From contig JABMLP010000032.1 of NCBI GenBank assembly GCA_013176395.1, positions 62,001 to 126,000 on the forward strand: a DNA stretch of 64,000 bases. Reading direction: 5' to 3'. The position numbers and the translations under genes were made by a program. Below are positions 1 through 12,592 of the stretch, in pieces. This DNA comes from Venturia oleaginea (taxonomy: Eukaryota; Ascomycota; Dothideomycetes; Venturiales; Venturiaceae). Position 1 is the first letter of the stretch. Every line of letters begins with the position of its first letter. The notes under the pieces were generated by a model that saw only the letters and a program-made list of their open reading frames with translations, ran no database searches and was not told where the DNA came from.

Positions 1-940
1 CACACCAACAACAACCATACCCACTCACTCCCCAAGTAAATTTACAAGCTCTCCAATCTGAAGTCCCCAGTTTGTTCCCCTCGTCTTTACAACATTTCAT
101 GCAATCTTTCTTGTATACTCCGTCCATAAGAAACTACTCAAGAACAAAAAAGTCAGCCAGCAAAATTATCAACAAAGAATCCTCAGCTCACCCCTCTTTT
201 ATCTTTAGTAGACAGAACCCCCCATTCTTTTATACTGTCCAAGGCACAACAAAACTCTGTAGCTTTGCTTTTCCAGATTCCATTGTTTTGGGGATTGCAG
301 CTGCCGCGTTCAAGTGAGGTAGCCGCGGAACCCGCGTTAGATGCTCTGGGAAGAGTGCGAGACTCTTGGTTGAAGAGACTCGGGATGATGTCGAAATACT
401 CACCAGAGAAGGAGTGAAGTAGTTGAAACGCATTATGTATTGTGTCCAAGCGAGACCACCGAGTCGAGTGCGCAAACAAGGGTTTCTTTTGAAACATGTA
501 TGTAGCCACGGGATCTGTATGGAGTGGGAAGTTGTGGAGTTGTTTTGCCTGTTTACTACAAAAATATTAGTAAATTACGAGGATCTACGGAGGTGCGAAC
601 GATTGGGCATAGGTTTGTTAACATATATTAAGGGAATGGCGGTTTAAGGATTGAGACGGAGTTATTATGCTCGTGAGAAAGACTGTAGCACAACCGAGGC
701 TTCTCAGAGTATTTATGAATTGAAAGAAAAAGATGGTGCTAACGAAAAATAGTGGCGCAGTCGCTTAGAAAATTGTCTGACAAAGAAGGAAAAACTATTC
801 TGGATGTGTCGCTAGGTGGAACAATTGTTCTTCCCTTTCTCTGCTTCGGTCATTGTCTCCGTTGCTTGAGATTGTCCGAGTATAGAAATGCCTATATCTG
901 AATTACTAGTAAAAGTTTATTCCAGCTTGAAAAATTCGAA
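1..940. other. Non-coding flank, no supported gene
   Basis: I see no ORF here with family features. Short stretches near positions 265-315, 365-405 and 785-805 resemble, in the same order, stretches near 32665-32715, 32755-32800 and 33080-33100. That suggests an old dispersed duplication. No splice-site series or conserved domain supports a gene. Confidence 0.4.
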
Positions 941-998
941 ATGGAAGTATGGGATGATAGGAGAGCCACTGCCGACAACTCTGATGTTGTAGCTCAAT

Positions 999-2277
999 TT
1001 ACTCAAGCCAAATCAACCATCCATCACCCACAGTTTCTCCTCGGGCATCCACACCACCCCACATCAGAACAGTCTTCGCATCCATGTTATCGGCCGCATA
1101 ATGGGCTAGGGGCCCAGGAAGGGCTTTCCCCTCGGTCCCTAATTCTTCCATTCTCGCTTCGACAACCACTTCTGACCAAGTGAACTCACCACTACTGACA
1201 TTGATCTGTTCTCGTGTTGCGTCCTTGGCCTTGGTGAGGCTGCTGCTATCGGAGGGAAGTTGAAGAGTCCAGAGATCTGTGAGGTAGGATGGTGTGTCTG
1301 AAAATGTTTCTTTTGGTTTAGAGGAGACTCCTGGTAGTAAGGCCAAGTAGTGGCGTCCGTGGCCTGTAGAGATAGGTAGGATTTGGTTGCCGCTGCGTGT
1401 TTTAGGTAGTGTTGTGTCTGTCACTGATGGAAGTTTGACGGGAATGAATGTTGGATCGGACACGGTGTCATCAGGACACATGTATACCTCTGCAAAACTG
1501 ACTGTGCCGGTTGGGAGGGCATAAATGGCTGATCCTGCGGTGATGATGCGGAGAGGCAAGTCGTTTGAGGGAAGCGAGATAGTGGCCCAGGACGATCCGA
1601 GTTCGCTGAGCTTCGTGTTGTAGACTTGAGTCTGCACGGAAGCATTTAGTGTGGTTGTCAACCGAAGAAGAAGCAGTCCGCTCGAAACTATCAGATCATG
1701 GGACAATTGGGCTGTTCCATCCTCGCCTGAGATTGGAGGGCCATTGATCTTTCGCCATTGCAGTTTGGTTGTTGAAAAGACCCAAAGGCTGGAATCGGCG
1801 TCAGCCTAGCTTCCGTCGGTTGTACCGCCAAAGATGTAAACATCATCACCAAATGCACAAGCGGCGTGGTTTGCTCGTGGTTGAGGGGTGTCAGCACCTA
1901 ATGCCGGAACGCATTTGTAGTCCTCTGTGGAGTCGTAGCCTGGTAGGGAGATGATATGCATGTCGTTGCTAGCGTGGTCTCCGTCCGAGGTGATGCCGCC
2001 GAAAATGTAAGCTTTGCCATGGAGGACGGTGACGGTGTGTGAGCTTCGTTCCAAAGAATCCCTAGACAATGTTAGATAAGTCGAAAGATGTCTTGTAATT
2101 TCCACATCAGATGGTTGTGACATACGCGGCGTCGGTTGCAGCAGATGTAGCAATCCTCGTGTACTTTGCTTTCAACGGCTGGGTTGGTTTCGCAATTGCA
2201 TATCCGCCAACCACAGCAGCTTCGATGGTTGTCGATATGGCCTGTTCAGCTGCTACCAGTCCTGCTGCTACTTCCAT
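999..2277 (-). CDS. Kelch-repeat beta-propeller protein, interrupted by one in-frame TAG
   Basis: Two-exon model: exon 1 2277-2126, a 64-bp intron (GTATGT donor, CTAAC branch site, TAG acceptor), exon 2 2061-999. The frame closes exactly at 405 codons. I start at Met 2277 because its reading frame runs through the intron into the first kelch blade. Blades carry the usual signature: a hydrophobic strand, Gly-Gly, then a Trp several residues later. Examples are the YIFGG motifs at about 2000 and 1830 and the MWGG motif near the C-terminus. Kelch propellers are protein-binding scaffolds, so no enzymatic role can be assigned. A single TAG at 1808-1806 falls just after the second YIFGG strand, and the same frame continues cleanly with the expected SLWVF strand for about 270 more codons. 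This is a recent nonsense mutation, a sequencing error or, less likely, readthrough. Confidence 0.75.
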
Positions 2278-2299
2278 ACAGGCTTCGAGTGGATGGACT

Positions 2300-4348
2300 T
2301 GTTGGGTATTTCGGGAGGCAGATGAGGTTGTTTCAATTGATTATTCCTGGCAGATGAGGTTGTTGCAATTGATTACTCAGTACCTACATAATTGGTTGGA
2401 TGCAAGGGGCAGTATGACGTCAAAATGTTGTCATCTGTGCTTCTTTCTGAGCGGCTGAGAGCAGCATACAGCATCACTACAAACACTAAACTCCTGTACA
2501 TCCTACACGAGTTTGTTATGGCTTTTCGTTGCCTGCCAACTTCCAGCCAAATATTTGCCAAAACCTTGCCGCCCTCAATCTCAACAAAGGTGCAACACGG
2601 TGAAGAGTGAAGAGGCGCATCCTACTGTGTAATTGAGAAGATTGACTATATCGAAGTCCGAAGCCAGAGACAATACCGAATGCCCCTGGCGAGACATTCG
2701 GTATCTCTGGTGGTATCGGGAGAAGATTTCGATGAATCAAAGACGGGCAATAAGATTTCGATGCAAATGTCATGTTTGATGCTGTGGGTTGACATGTGTC
2801 GTCTGGCGAGCCGGACAGAACATCCGCAATGCCACCCGCACGTCTATGGACTGCTCTCTCCTCGCTGATTCAGGAACACTGAATTTCGTTATCCGGGTAT
2901 TTTGCAGGGGCGAACATAACATTTCATTTTTCCTAACAATTAATAGAGCTGGAATTTTATCGTGTTGCCATCTCCTTCTCTGGCGTGTGCGACAATGTTT
3001 TCGCTGAAGACGAATTTCTACCTTGATATAATGGACAACGCTTCCTCTTAATCGTCTCGGAATCGAAATCAACATTCTCATTCTCAACGCCAGCCTTGAC
3101 GTATACCTTTCCCATCCCAGCACGAGTCTACCTACCTATTCTTTCACTCCACAACCAATTTACCCGAGTACAATTCAGACAACCAATAAGAATCATGCCA
3201 ACGACTCCCATTTGGATCCTGCCTCGAGGATCAAATGCAGGCTTACCGACAAGCTATTACAAATCTCCAGCATAACCGAATACGTACCGAAACGCATTCT
3301 CTTGGGGAAACAGTTGGGGGAACTAATGCAAGTATCAACAGACTCGAACAAGAGAACGCAAAGCTTAATGCCGAGAATATAGAACTCTCCGCAAAAGTTT
3401 CCAAGGCAGGCCGAAGTTTTCTTTACGACCGAGTTGATTACGCCGTATTTAGCAAGGCCGATTTAGAAACGGACATCGGGAATCCCGAAACCCGGATCCA
3501 AAAACTCACATCCAGAGCTCGCGATGCGGTGCCCGTCGAGGAGCTCGAAAAAGTGACCACCAGACTCGTAGCCTTGGAACATAACAAGGCCAGACGCGCA
3601 AATCAGCCCGCCGCCGCAAAAATGATCAAAAACAAAGAGAATACTAACATACCTCTTTCACCATTTCATCGTCCACATTCAAATTTGCCAATTTTTAATT
3701 TCCCGAACACGCTCTTTATATTATGGAGATGGGTAAAGACTCGATCTGTGCGATGTTGAAGGAATTTGGAAGGGTGGAATACTTCAATAGTTCCGTATAT
3801 GAGCTGGGGCAGATATTAGCCATGGAGCTGGGGGTTGTGCAGTCGGCGTGGTATCCGGCTAGTTTGATGTGAGCAACGTGGGCTAGGTAATACTTGGAGG
3901 ACAAGGTGAAGGAAGTTGTGAGGCTGGACTTCAGCCTGCTAAATTCCTCAAAGTTATACAAGCATTCTCATATAACATCATACAAAACATCGCCTTGTTC
4001 TCTTCCTTTCAACTATTCCCCCTCTCTTCATCATCAAGATCTCTCGACGTCGAAGCATCCGTGAGACGTTACAAATCATGAATTGTAAATGTTCACACAA
4101 AAAGCTCCCCAGTGCTGCTAGTAGCGTGATCAGATCTGCTACAGAGCAAGTTATCATCGAAACCGGAGGCGAAGTTTTTTCTAGGGATTTTTTTGGCATT
4201 CATTTCACATCACGGTGAGACGTGAGAGAAATTAGGAAAAAAGATATAACATTCAAAGATCCAGGATCACGTGGATCTCACACATCTTATCTCATTGCCG
4301 AGCTTAAAGCCGAGATCATATCGTTCAAACTTTGTTACGCCGTTGGAG

Positions 4349-4379
<31 letters not shown>

Positions 4380-4879
4380 TTTTCATCGCCACTCATCTCA
4401 ATCTATCAGAATTCTGGATATTTATTCTCGGCCATGCCACTATGCAGCTCTCCACCTACATAATAAGCGTCCGGGCATCGGCTTATGCGCTGTTGAGGAC
4501 GGCGACGATGACGGCGTCCATGATCATCAACTCGTCAATGAAGACGGGCCGATGGCATCGCAACTATCAAGCTGATCGATCCCTTGAGCCTCAGATCTCC
4601 GGCCGGCTTTCCCTTTCGGATCGACATCTACAATTGCCATTGGTTACTTAGATTATCATGCCTTAGCAAACTCTTTTCCTAGCTCCCACGAACTCTTCAA
4701 CGGTGCGCTTCCAAATATTAGCCGAAGAGGTCTTTGCACCGATCGATTCTGTTGCCAATGGATTCTCTAGACATGACGTGAACCAAACCGCTGTCTTTCC
4801 CTCTTTTACATATCCTTTCATCGTCCTGATAATTGTGTTGATGAATCTTTCTGGATCATTATTTTTTCCCTAAGACGAA
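2300..4879. other. Intergenic, weak ORFs only
   Basis: The longest open frame is on + at 3235-3759 (174 codons). Its middle is Glu/Lys/Leu-rich and could form a coiled coil, but its start is out of frame with the nearer ATG at 3195 and I see no family signature. Other frames here look random. I would not call a gene without transcript support. Confidence 0.3.
4351..4379. repeat. (CAA)n microsatellite
   Basis: An uninterrupted run of about nine to ten CAA triplets. Overlapping frames read it as poly-Gln or poly-Asn, but no supported gene covers it. Confidence 0.9.
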
Positions 4880-6930
4880 ATGAAGACCGCCTTTGTCAGC
4901 ACTTTGCTCTTCAACTTCGCAAATGCGTGGCAGTTTGGCAGTCCATTGTACTCTAACAATTTTGGCGAGTACAACATTAATGCGACGTTCGATTGTGAGG
5001 ACACAAGAAACCACTGTAGTTTGACAGGATTGACTCATTCCAGACGTCATTGTTGGTGGTGGCACAGCAGGTCTAGCCATCGCGGCTAGATTAGCTGAGA
5101 ATCCAAGTATATCCGTAGCCGTGGTCGAAGCAGGCGGATTCTACGAGTCTGAAAATTCCAACAAATCAATAATTCCCGGATACTACAATGATGCCCCGAC
5201 GAGCAGAAACACAAACTGGGCCTTCACAACGGTAGGTCGTACGATTTCGATGGCATATATTCTGCATCTGACAATTCACAGGAGCCGGAAGCAAATCTGG
5301 CTTACAAAACAATAAACTATACTCGTGGTAGAACACTGGGAGGCAGCTCTGCTATGAACGCAATGCTATACCAACGTGGCAGTAGAGGCTCCTACGATCT
5401 TTGGGCGGGCGATGTTGGTGATGAGAGCTGGACTTTCGAGAATTTCCTCCCATACTTTCACAAAAGTATCAATTATACCGAGCCCAATGCCAATCTGCGA
5501 CCAGCAAACGCCAGTGTTCCGGCTCCAAATGCTAATGCATTCCAGAACAGCACTTCTGGACCTCAGCATGTCTCATTCCCAAACACTCCGATGCCCTTCA
5601 GCAGCTGGGGAGCGCTAGGAATGGGTGCTGTTGGGATTCCCGAAATCGATGACTTTTCAAGTGGCTTTCTCCTTGGACGACAGTACTGCCCGCTGAACAT
5701 CCGTCCAGATGATTCAACACGTTCCAGTAGCGAAGCAGGGTATCTTCAATGGGCCTTTGCCCGCAATGAGGTGAATCCTAATCTTGTTGTATACATTCAT
5801 ACCATGGCGAAGCGAATTCAGTTCGGTCAGAACAAAACCGCGACCGGTATTATTGTTCAGTCAGGGCTATCAAATCCAATGAGCTCCACTTATCAATTGT
5901 CTGCACGACGAGAAGTTATCGTATCGGCTGGTGCGTTCCAGTCGCCGCAGCTTCTGATGGTATCGGGCGTCGGTCCTACTGCTGAGCTTCAGCCTCTCAA
6001 CATTCCGGTAGTCGCTGACCGTCCTGGTGTTGGGCAAAACATGTGGGACCATATCATTTGGTCGGTATCTCACGAGATCAATGTCGAAACTCTCTCTGTC
6101 ATTCAGCAACCGGAGCGCATGCTGGAACAGCAACTGTCCTACATCCATAACCAAACTGGATATTATGGGAACATGGGGAGTGATTATCTAGGATGGGAAA
6201 AGGTGTGTCATGATCAACGATTTTGGCATTCTTTGCTTTCTGACTCTCTCATCCAGGTGCCTATTCAATATTTCCAGAATTTGTCTGCAACAGCGCAATC
6301 TGATCTCAACACTTTCCCATCCGACTGGCCCGACTATGAATATGTCATGTCCTCCAATCCCTCGCATGGAGTAAACGGCCGATTAAACTACGTAGGCGTC
6401 ATTTCGCCAGCTCTTCTATCGCCAATTTCCCGAGGAAACATCACCATCTCATCCAACGACACCTCAGACCCCCCAATCATCAATCTTGGATGGCTTACCA
6501 GCCGAACAGACGTGGACCAGAGTATTATCTCTTTCAAAAGATGTCGTGAGATGTGGGCGACACCGGTCATGCAAAATGTCACCATTGGTCCGGAAATCAC
6601 ACCAGGAGCCAATGTAACTACCGATGCTGAGATCGAAGCTTGGCTGCGAAAGACTGCTCGAACTGTGTACCACGCTAGTTGTACGTGTAAGATGGGGGAA
6701 TTGAGTGATCCTATGGCTGTGGTTGATAGCCAGGCTCGTGTCATTGGTGTTCAAAATTTGCGAGTGGTAGATGCTTCGGCTTTTCCGTTGTTACCGCCTG
6801 GACATCCCACTAGCACAATCTGTAAGTAACAGTTTTCTTGATCAGTCAATCAAGATAAGGCTGATTTTTTCTAGATGCCTTTGCGGAGAAGATTGCTGCG
6901 GATATCTTGACTGGGCTCATGACTGGCTAA
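4880..6930 (+). CDS. Secreted GMC (glucose-methanol-choline) oxidoreductase
   Basis: FAD-dependent alcohol/sugar oxidase or dehydrogenase of the GMC family (CAZy AA3-like); the substrate cannot be told from sequence. Exons: 4880-4994, 5044-5231, 5282-6202, 6257-6821 and 6875-6930, in frame to 614 aa, a normal length. The first 16 residues form a short hydrophobic signal peptide ending in ANA. The dinucleotide-binding loop IVGGGTAG is rebuilt across intron 1, and the second GMC signature ([12 protein letters not shown]) follows intron 2. Further on are a [14 protein letters not shown] segment, the active-site HASCTCKMG region with its His, and the C-terminal [16 protein letters not shown] motif rebuilt across intron 4. 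Many Asn-X-Ser/Thr sites fit secretion. The 54-bp third intron is a multiple of three with no stop, so retaining it would add 18 residues just before the substrate-domain segment. No cluster partners lie next to it. Confidence 0.9.
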
Positions 6931-8074
6931 GTCGAAGAAAGCCTCGATCGCTTGACGTATAAATATGATGCCCGAATGAATCCAGAGTCTCAAACAGGAT
7001 ATCTAGTGCGCAAGAAGAGAACGATGTGATTTCTTTTCAGCGAAGCAAATTGGCAGGCGATTTTTTCTCCTTTCCTCGGCTTGTTCTTCGTCAACTTGAA
7101 AGACCGCTTATCTGGAGAGCAAGCCCGAAGTCTCATGAGCACGACATCAAATTTCGATTTCTTTTTATCAAACATGACACTCGAGGGACCCTCGATTAAG
7201 CAACAATGAGAAAGCTCAGTAAGACCTTTTGTGGCTGATGGGATCCCTCATTTCTTGAACATGCACATTGCTTGGAACTATTATAACATCTCTACTAGAC
7301 ACAGCTGAGGGTTAAATTGTTTACTCAAAGTAGGTCGGTATACTCTTCAAGGGGCATGCTAAAAAACTGAACGAATTGCTCAGGAACATCCAAACCACGT
7401 CTCAAAAGTATCTCACGTCCAAAACTTTTTTCGGTGGCGCCTTCCAGAACAACACACCAGCTAGATTCCAAACGAAAGGATTGTTCTTCTCCTAAGTCTA
7501 CGCTCCGCTGCTCATATAAAGCACACACGCTCTCCGTACCGAGAGACCTGCGGGAACCCTCGACCTTATTCTCAAGGCCGTTCCCTTGATCTAGATACTG
7601 GGAAAGGAATCGGAGGGTCTTCCGCAAAGCCTGATGTCTTTATCAGGCCAATGTCTGAATCCGGTGGTAACCCAGAATCTATTGTCCACGCAGAGTTATT
7701 ATTACCTACAAATATGGTATAGTAATAGAATTTTGTAGTTGAATCAAGTGTTAATACTCCTTATAAGTATGATCAATTTAGGGTAAGGCCTCCAAAGTCG
7801 AATTTCTAGCCTGTACGAGGCGGAGGCTACGAACCTTCCATATCGTCTCCACTGATGGGAGAGCCGATGGAAATCTCTGTCCGTGAACTCACCCTCCACG
7901 GGCATCGGACGGCACGTCGTGGTGGTTTGCCTGATAGAGCGGACTCTACCACACCACGAGCGATGCTCCTGGACACAGGGAAAACTCAGTACGTAGTAAG
8001 AGATGGCAATACAGCGATTACACGAAGAGCAACGTATACTGGAAGTACCACGCTGGCACCGAGTCGGAGGATTT
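6931..8074. other. Intergenic stretch with one unrecognised ORF
   Basis: A 100-codon minus-strand frame at 7325-7627 begins with Met and reads as a plausible helical fragment, but has no motif I recognise. A short + frame at 7855-8076 lies next to the inverted-repeat arm and looks random. The sequence becomes AT-rich toward 8100. Confidence 0.3.
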
Positions 8075-8279
8075 AGACTCGTAATATCTAGGTCCGTACC
8101 ATACTTAGTATATTAGATCCTAGTATTTTAAAAATCCTAGACCCTGGATTTTAATAATAATGGTTAACTTAGAATCTAGACAATACCGGATTCTAAACTA
8201 AGGATTAGAAGTACTAGGACCGGAGGGTATTCTATACTTACTATAGTATAGATGACTCGGGTAGTAAACGGGGGGGTAT
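8075..8279 (+). repeat. Outer half of the left arm of a long inverted repeat, transition-mutated
   Basis: Read left to right, this matches the reverse complement of about 14420-14630 over roughly 200 bp, for example around the 'accctggattt' and 'aggaccggagggt' blocks. Almost all differences are A or T here against G or C in the right arm. The gypsy element was later inserted at 8275-8279, so the inner half of this arm now lies beyond 14145. Confidence 0.8.
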
Positions 8280-8560
8280 TGTAAGAGTTCAACCCTCAAA
8301 GGTGTTTCGCAAGTGAGAGAAGACTGCTTGTATTTCAAAGTATCTAAGTACAAAGAAGAAAGTGTAGGTACAGGAAGAACAACTTGTATATATAATCTTC
8401 CAAGTAGGAAAAGGACATGCTGTCCTGAGAAGAGAATAGAAAGGAGTAGAAGCGCATGTGAAACGGTCCCTGAATAATCCCTGCTAGGCGCACGTGAGAA
8501 CTACCAGGTAGTGCTAAGAATCCATCCAGGATAAGTTGAGAAAGGATCTATCCTTTGACA
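8280..8560 (-). repeat. 3' LTR of the gypsy element
   Basis: A 281-bp LTR written TGTAAG...TTGACA on the + strand, identical to 13860-14140. Next to it on the inner side (8561-8585, read on minus) is a purine-rich stretch, gggggagaagaaggg, that fits a polypurine tract. Confidence 0.95.
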
Positions 8561-8585
8561 TTACCCTTCTTCTCCCCCGTTTCCG
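8561..8585 (-). other. Polypurine tract of the gypsy element
   Basis: On the minus strand this is an almost pure G/A run directly upstream of the 3' LTR, where plus-strand DNA synthesis is primed in LTR elements. Assigned by position and composition. Confidence 0.7.
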
Positions 8586-8675
8586 TTGGGGCGGTTTTGC
8601 TTTTTGTACGCCTAGGAGGACGTAGACTCGGTCCGTCGTTTTGAAAAACATCACCGTAGATACTTTCAAAGGTAT

Positions 8676-11009
8676 CTAATGCGACAGTTTCTGTCGTTCG
8701 TACTTGGCCTTTTTGCAAAGAACACACTTTCCTATTTCCTTGAAAACTTCCTGTCGCATGCGCGGGAAGTAGAAGGTATTCTGAAGTCGTGAAAGGACAA
8801 TCTCTGGTCGGCAATAACCATTGAGTGGAGATTCGTGTTGATGTAGGATGTACTGTTTCCTAAGGCTCGTGGGAAGATATACCAAGTTGTTGAAGAGGAG
8901 CAATCCGTCTTCAATACGGGTATTCTGATCTGCTGATTGAATGTAGCCTTGTACATCTCGATCCTTTGCTGCGCGTTCCTGACCTCTTGCCAATAAGAGG
9001 ACTTTCCTGTCTGAAGTGATGAGACTTGGTGCACAAGTGCATCACCTTCTGTCGGAACAAAGCGCGTTCGACTTTCTCTTTTTCTCCTGCCATGAAGTCT
9101 TCTCGTCGACTTAATGCATCGGCGTTAACGTTTTCCTTTCCTTTCTTGTAAAGGATATGGAAGTTGTAAAATGACAGTTCTTCTGACCATCTTAGTTGCC
9201 GTCGATTCAATTCCTTTGTCGTCGTGAAATTCCGCAGGTTCTTGTGATCGGAATACACGGTAATCTTGTGTTTCGCTCCTTCAAGATAATGCTTCCAGTG
9301 CTTGAAGGCATCAACTATGGCCATGAGTTCCTTGTCTGAAGTGGAGTAGTTGACTTCTGCTTTCAGGAATTTTCGTGTGTGGTAAGCTACTGGTCTAAGC
9401 TTTCCATCTGAATCGGGTTGGCTGAGGCATGCTCCGAGGGCTCGATCGGACGCATCCGCCTCGACTGTGGCTGTTTTTTTTTTGAGTTAAACAGTTGCAG
9501 AATGGGTGGTATTGTTAACCGTATCTTGAGTGCGTCAAAGGCCTTTTGCGCATGCTCGTTCCATTCGAAGGTAATCCCCTTCTTCATCAATCCCGTGAGG
9601 GGTTCTGCAACTTCGGAAAAGCTTTCGATGAATTGTCGATAATAATTCGCGAAGGCGTGAAATGACTGTACTCCTTTGACGTTCGAGGGTACCGGCCAAT
9701 CGCGGACCTTCTGGTAAATTTCCGGGTCCATCTCAAGTCCATCTTGAGAGACAAAACATCCAACGAACTTGATTCGTTGCTTGTGGAATTCGCTTTTCGA
9801 GGGTTTCAGCCGCAAGTTAAATATCTGTAGTGCGCGGAGAACGGTTCGAACGTGATTGGCGTGTTCTTCGAACGTTCGATGATAGTAAACCAAAATGTCA
9901 TCCATATAAACAGACACAAACTTGTCTAAGTGCTCGCGAAGCACATTGTTCATATAGGCTTGCAGCGTCGCAGGGGCGTTTGTCAAACCAAAGGGCATGA
10001 CAAGGTATTCGTAGTGCTCAAGGTGAGTGCGGAATGCTATCTTCCACTCGTCACCTTCCTTAATCCTAATTCGATGAAAAGCCGCAGGAATATCGAATTT
10101 CGTGAATCATCTGGCTCCTTGGAGTCTGTCCCTCAACTCCTGGATTAAAGGCAGCGTGTACGCATTCTTCACCAAAATCTCATTTAGATGTCGGTAATCG
10201 ACACACAATCGTTGTGAACCATCGGGCTTGGGTACGTAGAAAACTGAATATCCGGCGGGTGACTTCGACTCCCGGATGAACTTCTTCTTCGTGAAATCGT
10301 CGATATATTCACGAAGGGTTTCAAGCTGATCTTCCCTCAATGGGTAGATCTTGAACTTCTTTGGTTGTTCATTATTGTTGAGCTTGATCTCATGATCCCA
10401 TGGTTGGTGTGGTGGAAGAGAATCTTCGATCGATTCCCCTTTAAAAAGTTCTGCAAATTCCTGGTACCTATGGGGAATTTGGAACACTGACCTATCCTCC
10501 TCTGTCTGGAGACGATAGCAGTATGCCACTTCAACGTGTGTAGGCCTTTTCTGCAAAGGTCTTTGTGCTGTCCGTGTTCTAGCGCGCATGCTAGCCTGCA
10601 CGGGATATCGTTGGTCTGGGAACGTGAGCGTCAATGTTCTCCAGTCGATATGCGGATTGTGAGTTCGAAGCCATGGCAGACCAAGGATCAAATCCGAGTC
10701 TCCAATATTCGTGACGTCTAGAACAATCTGTTCTTTCCTCCCTTGTATCCACAAGATTATGTCTGCTTCGTAGATCACTATGCCTCCATTGAAGTTGACA
10801 GGTCTTCCATCAGCGATAGTTAGTGGATATGGATGCCGTTTCGACCGTACGGGTAGTTTCCATTCGTCGACCAATTTCTCGCTTAGAAGATTCCTATCGG
10901 CACCAGTGTCGATGAAGGCCCATGCTGGTACGTCGTCGATCTTTCCTTCGACCAGCATCTTGGATGTACCAAGGTTGTTCAGAAAATGAGGCGCTTCATT
11001 AGGATTCAA
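8676..11009 (-). pseudogene. pol: Gypsy pol remnant: protease, reverse transcriptase, RNase H, partial integrase
   Basis: Three consecutive minus-strand frames. 11009-10107 holds an aspartic protease (FIDTGADRNLL) and the start of RT (FYVPKPDGSQRLCVDYRHLN). A TGA at about 10108 stands where RT has the Trp of a W-F-T-K-F-D block, and the same frame continues with conserved RT sequence, including MPFGLTNAPA and the catalytic YMDD (in VYMDDILVY), to 9387. A frameshift follows in a 10-nt A run (+ 9474-9483). RNase H resumes in another frame (DKELMAIV, YSDHKNLR, ADALSRR) to about 9050, then shifts again into the integrase zinc-binding region (8993-8676), where Tyr stands in place of the second His of the HHCC set. 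The integrase catalytic core is absent: the 3' LTR begins about 115 bp later. Non-functional. Confidence 0.92.
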
Positions 11010-11020
11010 CAGGGCCTTCT

Positions 11021-12345
11021 CTACTGTTGATCCTCTTCGTTTCCCGAATTCTCATGCCATTTGCGTGCTTGCTTTGTTTTGACTGCGATGTCCAATCGTC
11101 GGACAAGGTGTCGAAGGTTCCTTGCCCCATTCGGATGGTATGGGCAGGTGAAGTCAAGGCATGCATTTGGATAGACGTCTTTGCACTGAGAATCGTCCTG
11201 ATCAATTGCTCGTTCAACGTCTCGTGTCAAACGTGAGAGCCGGAAGGTCATAAACTCTAGATCTTCCTTCGATTCTCCTTCGTTGGAGTTGTCTTCTACT
11301 GTAGACTCACTGTCGTCGCCCGACATAGACTGTAGAGATTCGTTTTCGTTTGGTGTAGACCAACTCCCGGAAATGGCTGGCAACTCTTGGAGTATTTCTC
11401 CAAGATCTTTCATTTCCTGGTGCTGAGGTAAATCGCATTCCTCATACTCGCAGCAATTCATAGGTGAGTGTCTGTGGTGGACGTGCTGTACATCTGTACT
11501 GATGTTTGGGATTTTCATGATCTTCCTGAGGGTCGTATTGTTGACTTCCTTTTCGTGAACCAGTGGAATTCCCAATCTGGTTCTCCTGGATCTTCCTCGG
11601 ACTTGTGCTCCCACAGTGGGCATTCTTTGACTTTGTACCAGTTCGATGGAATCATCCAGTGAAGATCGTGTTCCGGATTCTTTCTCATGCTTGGGTATCT
11701 GCTGATAACTTTGACAGCAGCCATTGTATTCTCAACCCCGAATTGGTTTGTGCCATACTCTGCTTTTGGCAATACCAACTGAGTGCCATAAAGACCGGGT
11801 GAGCTAGATGACGAACTCATCATAGCGAGATGTCCTTTGACATTGCCGTTACCTTGGTAACCTCCTCTATCCCGAGGGTAGTATCCGGAGCTCTGCTTCT
11901 CGGATAGGTGTACTTTGCAGTCGTCCTCATAACAAGCCGTCCAGCTCAGTATGTTGTGGATTGGCGGTACTGACGCATCGGATTGTAAAGCCTTGAGGTG
12001 TTCTGAGCCCATGGGTGAGTTTCCGAATCGTTGTCCCTGATTCGTGAAACGTCCAGTGTTGTTCTTTTTGGGCTTTCTGACCTGTACCTTTCTTGGATCC
12101 ACGTGGACCGCTCTGAATCTTGTCGAGCTCCATTGGCTGCAGTCCGTATGAATCAACTCAAACACCTATATTCGCACGACTGTTGTTTCCATGTCCTCGA
12201 TAAGAACTAACTCCCTTCCTCTGAAGTTTTCTTTCGAATAGGCGGTTATCAATCTTGATTGACGTTCCAATCATCGAGTACAGGCTCTGAGGCTGAATTT
12301 CCTTCCGACTGATTTCATCCTTGACAGTCTGCTCTGCAACCCTTA
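11021..12345 (-). pseudogene. gag: Gypsy gag C-terminal remnant
   Basis: In sense order, 12330-12170 encodes a helical gag C-terminal segment (IDNRLFERKLQRKG, typical of fungal gypsy gag next to the nucleocapsid). After a stop and frame changes comes the linker region (WTACYEDDCKVHLSEKQ at about 11930) found before the protease in Pezizomycotina gypsy polyproteins. The 11623-11021 frame is acidic linker with another Cys/His patch (TCPYHPNGA). The N-terminal capsid domain is not present. The space where it would be encoded is taken by simple-repeat and minisatellite sequence. Confidence 0.75.
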
Positions 12346-12592
12346 TTACTAAGGACAGAGCTCCTAGGGACTATGAAGGTCAAGGGTATTGAATCTCTCT
12401 TCCTAACTCTTTCTTTCCTCAGCTTATTACAGCTTCAACTCCTAAGACTACGCTGTCTTAGGATGACCTCTGATTTCCTCTTTGTAAATTTTGCGAGAAT
12501 TTACTGTGGATTGGCCCTTACAGTTGGCCCTTGCTTCTTGGAGATTCTAGCACCTTCTAGAAAATCTCAGCTTGAATTCTCTTGAATTCCCT

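Noticed and set aside
1806..1808. Programmed stop-codon readthrough in the kelch gene
   Set aside because: The next bases (GCT) do not match the known efficient readthrough context (CTA after the stop). Mutation or sequence error is more likely.
4222..4651. Poly-Gln / poly-Asn protein over the CAA repeat
   Set aside because: Both overlapping frames are long only because of the microsatellite; the flanks look random.
9474..9483. Programmed frameshift at the A run in the gypsy pol
   Set aside because: Fungal gypsy elements place programmed shifts between gag and pol, not between RT and RNase H, and other lesions are nearby. A random indel is simpler.
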